From: Pseudonocardia hierapolitana
GTDB taxonomy: Bacteria > Actinomycetota > Actinomycetes > Mycobacteriales > Pseudonocardiaceae
Direction: 5' to 3'
Length of the DNA stretch: 64,000 nt
Assembly: GCF_007994075.1 (NCBI RefSeq)
Contig: NZ_VIWU01000001.1
Coordinates: 1,860,001-1,924,000, forward strand
Every line of letters starts with the position of its first letter. Position 1 is the first letter of the stretch. This document shows positions 58,602 through 64,000 of this stretch, piece after piece. Both the position numbers and the translations under genes were made by a program. The notes below the pieces were generated by a model. That model had not been told where the DNA came from and made no database searches. It was given only the letters and a program-made list of their open reading frames with translations.

Positions 58602-59623
58602 CCCGGCCGACCAGCGCCGCGGTGGCCGCCCGGCCGCGGGAGGCCGTCGGCCCGGCCGGCCGGTGGGCGGCGGTCGCGCTGGGCGCAGCCGTCGTCGGTG
58701 TGCTGCTTGCCGCGACGGCCGACGGGGTGCTGCCCGGCACCACGGCGATCGCGGTCACGGTGAGCCGCACGGTGATGGACGTGGCCGGGGTCGCGGTCGT
58801 CGGTATCGCCCTGCTCGAGGTGCTGCTCCCACCGGGAGACCGGAGGGCGGCACCGGTGCTCGCGGCCACGCGACGAACCGCGCTCGCCGCCGCCGGCGCG
58901 TGGCTGGTGGCCGTCCTGCTCACGATCGTCCTCGGTGCCGCCGCCGCGTTCGCCCGTCCCGTCACCGGGGTCGGGGCGGACGAGCTGGCCACCTGGGTCA
59001 CGCGGCTCGGCGCAGGCCAGGGGATGCTGCTCGTCGCCTGCGCCACGGCGCTCGTGCTGGGGTGCACGGTCGTGCGGGTGCGCAGGCCGGCACTCGTCCC
59101 GGCGCGGGTCGTGCTCGCCGTCGCCCTGTTCGCGATGATCACCCCGGCGGTCACGGGCCACTCCGGCGCGGTGCACGCGTACCAGGTGGTGGCCGTCGTC
59201 GGCGTCGGGGTCCACGTGGCCGCCGCGGCGGCGTGGGTCGGCGGCCTCGGCGCGATCCTGGTGCTCGTGGCACGGCGCGGTCTGCTCGTCGCCGTGCTGC
59301 CGCGCTTCTCGCGGCTGGCCGCGGTGTGCATCGCCGCCGTGGCGGTCACCGGCGTGCTCACCGCGGCCGTCCGGCTGCCGCCCGCGCTGGCGCACGTCAG
59401 GTGGGAGGCGGCGGTGCAGCTCTACCTCGCCACCGGCACGGGGCAGCTGCTGGTGGCGAAGACCGCGGCCCTCGGCGTGATCGGCTGGCTCGGGTGGCTC
59501 ACCCGCCGCCGGCTGGCGGCCAGCCGCGTGCCGCTGCTGCTCTGGGCCGGGTACGAGGTCACGCTGATGGCCGTCGCGCTCGGCCTGGCCGCCGCGCTCA
59601 CCCAGACCGGCGGCGGCCACTGA
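58595..59623 (+). CDS. CopD-like copper-transport membrane protein
   Basis: A 342-residue protein with about eight membrane helices. CopD features are PAVTGHSGAVHAYQVVAVVGVGVHVAAAAAWVGG (His residues and the VHVxAAAxWVGG segment), FSRLAAVCIAAVAVTGVLTA and GQLLVAKTAALGVIGWLGW. CopD domains move copper across the membrane or act with CopC. It starts at GTG 58595, overlapping the previous stop by 7 bp with GAGGGG upstream, and ends the cluster. CopC-like functions could be filled by the cupredoxin. Confidence 0.85.
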   Translation: MLTRPTSAAVAARPREAVGPAGRWAAVALGAAVVGVLLAATADGVLPGTTAIAVTVSRTVMDVAGVAVVGIALLEVLLPPGDRRAAPVLAATRRTALAAAGAWLVAVLLTIVLGAAAAFARPVTGVGADELATWVTRLGAGQGMLLVACATALVLGCTVVRVRRPALVPARVVLAVALFAMITPAVTGHSGAVHAYQVVAVVGVGVHVAAAAAWVGGLGAILVLVARRGLLVAVLPRFSRLAAVCIAAVAVTGVLTAAVRLPPALAHVRWEAAVQLYLATGTGQLLVAKTAALGVIGWLGWLTRRRLAASRVPLLLWAGYEVTLMAVALGLAAALTQTGGGH

Positions 59624-59625
59624 CG

Positions 59626-61122
59626 TCAGAAGACGATCAGGGGATCTCCCACGAAGTCGGCGACGAAGTTGACGAAGAAGAAGCCGAAGAACAGGAAGTT
59701 CAGCACCAGCAGCACGTAGTGCCACGGCCGTGGCCGGGCCGCGCGCGGCAGCTTGCTGTTGAGGTAGATCAGCATGAACGGGAAGATCAGCGCCCCCAGG
59801 TTGGACATGTTCGCCGAGAACTGCACGAGCGCGACGGGCAGCGCGAGGTGAATGATGATCGAGATCGCGACCAACAACGCGATCATGAACGGGTAGTAGA
59901 AGCGGCGCGGGTCACGCTCGATCAGCTCGCGCAGGCGCGGACTCACGGCGGGCGCGCCGTCGGTCACCACCCGGACCAGCGCCTCGAAGATGCCCAGCTG
60001 CGTGGAGAACAGGACGAGCACGCCCATGAGCAGCAGCACGTAGAACATCCCCTGGCCGTACTCCGGTTGGAGTGCCGTGGCGGCGAACGTGGGCACATTG
60101 GCGGTGGTGGGCTGCTCGCCCGAGATCGCCACCGCCTGTGCCATGAGGATGGTGGGCAGCAGCATTCCGAGGATCGCGCCCACGAAGAACACGCCCCACA
60201 TGTCCACCATGAGCAGGCGGTACCAGCGCCGCCACACGCCTGCGTTGCGCTCGTCGTCCGGGAAGGTGACGCCGACGGAGAGCAGCTCGCGCTGGCTGCC
60301 GCGCATGCCGGCGATGAACCCGGCACGGTGCCCCATGCCGTAGCCCTTGTCGCGGTAATGGCTCATCAGGTACCAGTTGAGCCCCGAGGCCATCGCGGTG
60401 AACCCGGCGAGCGCCCCGAGCTGGGTGGCGCTGATGCCGGCCGGTGGTGCCGCGGGCGTGACGAACCCCCTGATGCCCTCCCACCACACGCTCCACGGCA
60501 CGACGATCAGGTCCACCACGATCAGGACCAGCAGGATCGCGCCCACCATGACCCAGTTGGCCAGCTCCAGCGCCCGGCTGACCCGCTGGGCAGCCGCGGC
60601 GAGCAGGAACACGACGACGAGCAGCGCGATCGCGTACCAGCGCGTCTGCTGCATCTCTCCCGCTTCGGCGACCCGGCCGTTCACCAGCGCGAACAGGCCC
60701 TGCCCAGCCGAGGCGGCCCACCCGCCCGCGATGAACGCGAAGATCACGATGAAGACGCCGGCGGGGACCCACAGCATCTTCCCGGGTGGTATGCGGCCCC
60801 ATCCGACGGTGTTGGTCTCGCCGGTCGCGACGATGTAGCGGGCGCACTCGACGTTGTAGAAGGTCTGCAACAGGGCCGAGATGAGGATCACCCAGCCCAC
60901 CCCGATGAACCCGTACTGGCCCACGGCCTGCGGCCCGAGCAGCCACTCGCCGCTGCCGATCGAGACGCCCAGCGCGATCAGGCTGGGCCCGATCGCGTAC
61001 ATGACCAGTTCGCGGGGGCCGATCTTGCGAACGTTGAACACTTCCTCCGGCGTCGGCAGATCCGCTACCGCGAGGTCTGGCCGGCTGACGCCGAGCGGGT
61101 AGGTCCGTTGCACCTCGGTCAT
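59626..61122 (-). CDS. Nramp-related metal transporter (divergent motif)
   Basis: A 498-residue protein with about 11 helices. Helix 1 reads GPSLIALGVSIGSGEWLLGP, where Nramp transporters have a DPGN metal site; that motif is replaced by an S-G-S-G-E segment. The rest (ISALLQTFYNVECARYIVATGE; NWYLMSHYRDKGYGMGHR) follows the Nramp-related group with the long helix 6-7 loop. It may transport a different ion or substrate than Mn2+/Fe2+. ATG 61122 has GGAGG at 5-6 nt. It converges on CopD with 2 bp between the genes. Confidence 0.83.
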   Translation of the reverse strand: MTEVQRTYPLGVSRPDLAVADLPTPEEVFNVRKIGPRELVMYAIGPSLIALGVSIGSGEWLLGPQAVGQYGFIGVGWVILISALLQTFYNVECARYIVATGETNTVGWGRIPPGKMLWVPAGVFIVIFAFIAGGWAASAGQGLFALVNGRVAEAGEMQQTRWYAIALLVVVFLLAAAAQRVSRALELANWVMVGAILLVLIVVDLIVVPWSVWWEGIRGFVTPAAPPAGISATQLGALAGFTAMASGLNWYLMSHYRDKGYGMGHRAGFIAGMRGSQRELLSVGVTFPDDERNAGVWRRWYRLLMVDMWGVFFVGAILGMLLPTILMAQAVAISGEQPTTANVPTFAATALQPEYGQGMFYVLLLMGVLVLFSTQLGIFEALVRVVTDGAPAVSPRLRELIERDPRRFYYPFMIALLVAISIIIHLALPVALVQFSANMSNLGALIFPFMLIYLNSKLPRAARPRPWHYVLLVLNFLFFGFFFVNFVADFVGDPLIVF

Positions 61123-61521
61123 CGCGACCTCCGGGACCACGTCGATGTGACATCGGTCACCAGAGGGTGATCCCGTCACCCGGCCGGGTCAAGAGCGGTC
61201 ACCCGCCCGGCCGTGATCCCCGCCGGGGCGGCTACCACGAGTCGGCGACGTGCACTCGGACCAGCCGGATCCCCGCTCCACGTGGTGTCGCTCGTCCACG
61301 TCGGCCGGCGCGCCGACCGTCGCACGGGGAGGCGGTGGACGCGGGCTTGACCTGTACCTGACTTCAACTCCTACCGTCGCTGCACGAGGAGCCGGATCCA
61401 ATTCGGAGGAGAACTGTCCGACCCCCTCGCCAGACTGACACCGCGCCCCACCCCCACCGATGAGTTTCGACGGGCGGAGCGGTCGTAACGGCGGGCGGAC
61501 GGCGAGAGCGAGGAGCGGCAC
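61123..61521. other. Intergenic region with a 19-bp-spacer promoter
   Basis: No supported gene. A promoter with TTGACC (61347-61352), a 19-bp spacer and TACCGT (61372-61377) is directed to the ABC exporter, 145 bp away. A short leader peptide cannot be excluded, but I see no convincing start. Confidence 0.5.
61347..61377 (+). promoter_or_regulatory. Promoter with 19-bp spacer (MerR-type geometry)
   Basis: TTGACC and TACCGT are separated by 19 bp. Spacer half-sites are not a clear dyad, so MerR control is tentative. Confidence 0.4.
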
Positions 61522-63435
61522 GTGAGCATGGAGATGGTGGCGTGGCAGTCGATGTACCAGGCTGCCCACGCCCAGGAGGAGAAACGGCCGTTCTCGGTGG
61601 CCACGCTGCGGCGGATCTGGGCGTTCGCCCGGCCCCACCGCCGCCGGATCGCCGCGTTCCTGCTGGTCAGCGTCATCGGCGCAGCGCTCGCCGTGGCCAC
61701 CCCCGTGCTCGCCGGGCGCGTTTTCGACACGATCAACGTCGGCGGGTCGGTCGACGTCGTGATCGGTCTCGCCGTCCTGATCGCCGTGATCGCGGTCGCG
61801 GAGGCGGGCGGTGGCATCCTGCAGCGCTGGCTCTCCGCGACGCTCGGCGAAGGACTCATCCTCGACCTGCGGGCGGCCGTGTTCGACCACGTCCAGCGCC
61901 AGCCCGTCGCCTTCTTCACCCGCACCCGCACCGGCGCGCTGGTGAGTCGGCTGAACAACGACGTCATCGGCGCGCAGCGGGCGTTCAGCGACACGCTGTC
62001 CGGAGTGGTCGGCAACCTCGTCCAGCTCGCGCTCACGCTCGCGGTGATGCTCAGCCTGTCGTGGCAGGTCACGCTGCTCGCCCTCGTGCTGCTGCCCTTG
62101 TTCGTGCTGCCGGCGCGGCGGATGGGCCGCAGGCTCGCCTCCCTCGAACGGGAGGCGGCCGACCACAACGCCGCCATGGGCACGCAGATGACCGAGCGCT
62201 TCTCCGCGCCGGGCGCCACGCTCATCAAGCTGTTCGGCAGGCCGGCCGACGAGACGCGCGAGTTCGTCGCCCGCGCCGCCCGGGTCCGCGACATCGGCGT
62301 GCGCACCGCCATGGTGCAGTGGGTGTTCGTCTCGGCGCTCACGCTCGTGTCCGCGCTGGCACTCGCGCTCGTCTACGGCGTGGGCGGGTGGCTGGCGCTG
62401 TCCGGCGGCGTGAGCTCCGGCGACGTGGTGGCGCTCGCGCTACTGCTCACCCGCCTGTACGCGCCGCTCACGGCCCTTGCCAGCGCCCGGGTCGAGGTCA
62501 TGAGCGCGCTGGTGAGCTTCGAGCGGGTGTTCGAGGTGCTCGACCTGCCGCCCCTGGTCGCGGAACCGGAGAACCCCGAGTCGCTGCCCGACGGGCCGCT
62601 GTCGGTGGAGTTCGGCGCGGTCGACTTCGCCTACCCGTCCGCCGACAAGGTGTCGCTGGCATCCCTCGAAGAGGTCGCGCGGCTCGACACCCGCGGCGGC
62701 GAGCAGGTGCTGCACGACGTCTCGTTCCGGGCCGAACCGGGACAGATGATCGCGCTCGTCGGGTCGTCGGGCGCGGGCAAGTCCACCATCGCGCAGCTGC
62801 TCCCCCGGCTGTACGACGTCGACTCGGGCTCGGTCGAGATCGGCGGCGTCGACGTGCGCGACCTCTCGTTCGACACGATCCGCGGGGCGCTCGGCCTCGT
62901 CACCCAGGACGGCCACCTGTTCCACGAGTCGATCCGGTCCAACCTGCTCCTGGCCGCCCCCGGGGCCACCGACGCCCACCTCTGGGACGCGCTGGAGCGC
63001 GCACGCCTCGGCGAGCTCGTGGCGTCCCTGCCCGACGGCCTCGACACCATCGTCGGTGAGCGCGGCTACCGCCTGTCCGGCGGCGAGCGGCAACGGCTCA
63101 CCATCGCCCGCCTGCTGCTGGCGAAGCCGCGGGTCGTGGTGCTCGACGAGGCCACCGCCCACCTCGACTCCACCTCGGAGGCCGCGGTGCAGGAAGCGCT
63201 GGGCGAGGCCCTGCACGGCCGCACGGCGATCGTGATCGCCCACCGGCTGTCCACCATCCGCGCCGCCGACCAGATCCTCGTGCTCGAGGGGGGCCGGATC
63301 GTGGAGCGCGGCACCCACACCGAGCTCCTCGCCCGTGGCGGTCGCTACGCCGAGCTGCACCGCACGCAGTTCGACCAGCCGAGCAGCGACGACGGGATCA
63401 GCACCGAGACCGCTGTCGCACTGGCCGGCAGCTGA
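61522..63435 (+). CDS. ABC exporter, fused permease and ATPase
   Basis: A 637-residue half-transporter. The membrane domain (residues about 35-330) has six helices (AAFLLVSVIGAALAVATPVL; LVSRLNNDVIGAQRAFSDTLSG). The ATPase has Walker A LVGSSGAGKST, Q-loop LVTQDGHLF, signature YRLSGGERQRL, Walker B VVVLDEATAHLDS and His-loop AHRLSTIRAADQI. The linker has an insertion, SADKVSLASLEEVARLDTRGG, before Walker A, common to this actinobacterial group. It is probably a lipid or multidrug exporter acting as a homodimer. GTG 61522 has GAGGAG upstream. Confidence 0.92.
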   Translation: MSMEMVAWQSMYQAAHAQEEKRPFSVATLRRIWAFARPHRRRIAAFLLVSVIGAALAVATPVLAGRVFDTINVGGSVDVVIGLAVLIAVIAVAEAGGGILQRWLSATLGEGLILDLRAAVFDHVQRQPVAFFTRTRTGALVSRLNNDVIGAQRAFSDTLSGVVGNLVQLALTLAVMLSLSWQVTLLALVLLPLFVLPARRMGRRLASLEREAADHNAAMGTQMTERFSAPGATLIKLFGRPADETREFVARAARVRDIGVRTAMVQWVFVSALTLVSALALALVYGVGGWLALSGGVSSGDVVALALLLTRLYAPLTALASARVEVMSALVSFERVFEVLDLPPLVAEPENPESLPDGPLSVEFGAVDFAYPSADKVSLASLEEVARLDTRGGEQVLHDVSFRAEPGQMIALVGSSGAGKSTIAQLLPRLYDVDSGSVEIGGVDVRDLSFDTIRGALGLVTQDGHLFHESIRSNLLLAAPGATDAHLWDALERARLGELVASLPDGLDTIVGERGYRLSGGERQRLTIARLLLAKPRVVVLDEATAHLDSTSEAAVQEALGEALHGRTAIVIAHRLSTIRAADQILVLEGGRIVERGTHTELLARGGRYAELHRTQFDQPSSDDGISTETAVALAGS

Positions 63436-63524
63436 CCGGAAGCCGCCCGGCCGAGTTGAGGGGTCTCGGCCGGGCGGAGGGGCGGCGTGCTGCACGCGTG
63501 ATCCGCCTCCGGCAGACTCGACGC

Positions 63525-64000
63525 GTGGACTTCCGCTCCCCCTACCGGCACGGGTTCCTCCGGGTCGCCTCATGCACCATCCGCACCTCGATCGCGCAGC
63601 CCGCGGCGAACGCCGAGGCCGTGCTGCAGGCGGCACGGGAGTGCCACGCGGACGGGGCCGGGCTCGCGGTCTTCCCCGAGCTCGCGCTGTCGGGCTACTC
63701 GATCGAGGACATCCTGATGCAGGACACGCTGCTCGATGCCGTCGAGGAGGCGGTGCTGCAGGTCGTGGCGGGCTCGACCGACCTGCTCCCGGTGCTGGTG
63801 GTCGGGGCGCCGCTGCGGTACCGGCACCGCGTCCACAACACGGCGGTCGTGATCCACCGCGGGCGGGTCCTCGGGGTGGCACCGAAGTCGTACCTGCCGA
63901 CGTACCGGGAGTTCTACGAGCGGCGGCAGATGGCACCCGGCGACGACGTGCGCGGCACGCTGCGGATCGGCGATTCGGAGGTCCCGTTCGGGCCCGACCT
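63525..64000 (+). CDS. nadE: Glutamine-dependent NAD+ synthetase, N-terminal part (3' end outside window)
   Basis: The first 158 residues of the glutaminase (nitrilase-fold) domain: FRSPYRHGFLRVASCTIRTSIAQPAANAE, then GLAVFPELALSGYSIEDIL (catalytic Glu), VVGAPLRYRHRVHNTAVVIHRGRVLGVAPKSYLPTYREFYERR (catalytic Lys), typical of the long actinobacterial NadE. The Cys and synthetase domain lie outside the window. GTG 63525 follows a CAGACT box by 6 nt, fitting a leaderless start. Confidence 0.9.
   Translation, partial: MDFRSPYRHGFLRVASCTIRTSIAQPAANAEAVLQAARECHADGAGLAVFPELALSGYSIEDILMQDTLLDAVEEAVLQVVAGSTDLLPVLVVGAPLRYRHRVHNTAVVIHRGRVLGVAPKSYLPTYREFYERRQMAPGDDVRGTLRIGDSEVPFGPD

Noticed and set aside
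1..64000. CRISPR arrays or a defence island
   Set aside because: No regularly spaced direct repeats and no Cas-type proteins were seen. The Imm5-like protein has no toxin neighbour.

Overview
The window is very GC-rich DNA with actinobacterial gene content: an AfsR/SARP regulator, a deazaflavin (F420)-type reductase, ECF41 and ECF42 sigma factors, a CGNR regulator, a mycobacterial-style RpiB and Nei, an ESX-type MinD ATPase and many leaderless genes. A Pseudonocardia-like member of the Pseudonocardiales fits best, but this is an inference from gene content. About 65 protein genes, two tRNAs and two decayed mobile-element fragments are supported. Most genes are short operons on alternating strands, often joined by ATGA or GTGA overlaps, with dyad operators in the divergent gaps.

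Layout. 1-11 kb: FAD oxidase (partial), AfsR-like regulator, F420-type reductase, DedA protein, secreted S1 protease, NmrA-type dehydrogenase, then an IclR / aromatic-acid transporter / benzoylformate-decarboxylase-like operon, and DoxX. 11-19 kb: small secreted protein, ECF42 sigma factor with its YciI partner, methyltransferase, SDR-SDR-MDR operon with a LysR regulator, glycosyltransferase. 19-27 kb: Clp-N/HTH protein, quinone-oxidoreductase-like gene with a MerR-type promoter, M23 lipoprotein, epoxide hydrolase and CGNR regulator separated by an IS1380 remnant, a DUF5131 remnant, then tRNA-Gly and tRNA-Pro. 27-36 kb: Imm5-like protein, DUF1905, O-methyltransferase, cupin / fluoroacetate-dehalogenase-like hydrolase / RraA operon, a TetR - Mut7-C - VOC operon opposite PH-domain membrane proteins, and a TetR/GNAT pair. 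37-48 kb: HAD phosphatase, ECF41 with AhpD-like partner, AlkX-like protein, P450-hydrolase-P450 operon, AI-2E / RpiB / Nei operon, and a MobA-MoaD fusion. This block is flanked by two related non-coding islands (about 36.4-37.2 and 48.4-49.1 kb) in inverted orientation. 49-61 kb: a tungsten/molybdenum aldehyde oxidoreductase, then a tightly packed seven-gene cluster (repeat protein, unknown, MinD-like ATPase, cupredoxin, ferric-reductase-like flavocytochrome, DUF4142-DUF1996 fusion, CopD), with an Nramp-related transporter facing it. 61-64 kb: ABC exporter and the start of NAD synthetase.

How the genes may work together. The MobA-MoaD fusion and the aldehyde oxidoreductase lie on the same strand about 0.8 kb apart and may be functionally linked through the pterin cofactor. 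The 51-59.6 kb cluster looks like an envelope copper/redox module, and is the best candidate here for an undescribed system. The cupin-dehalogenase-RraA operon looks like a small catabolic cassette. Functions come from motifs read by eye; no database search was run.
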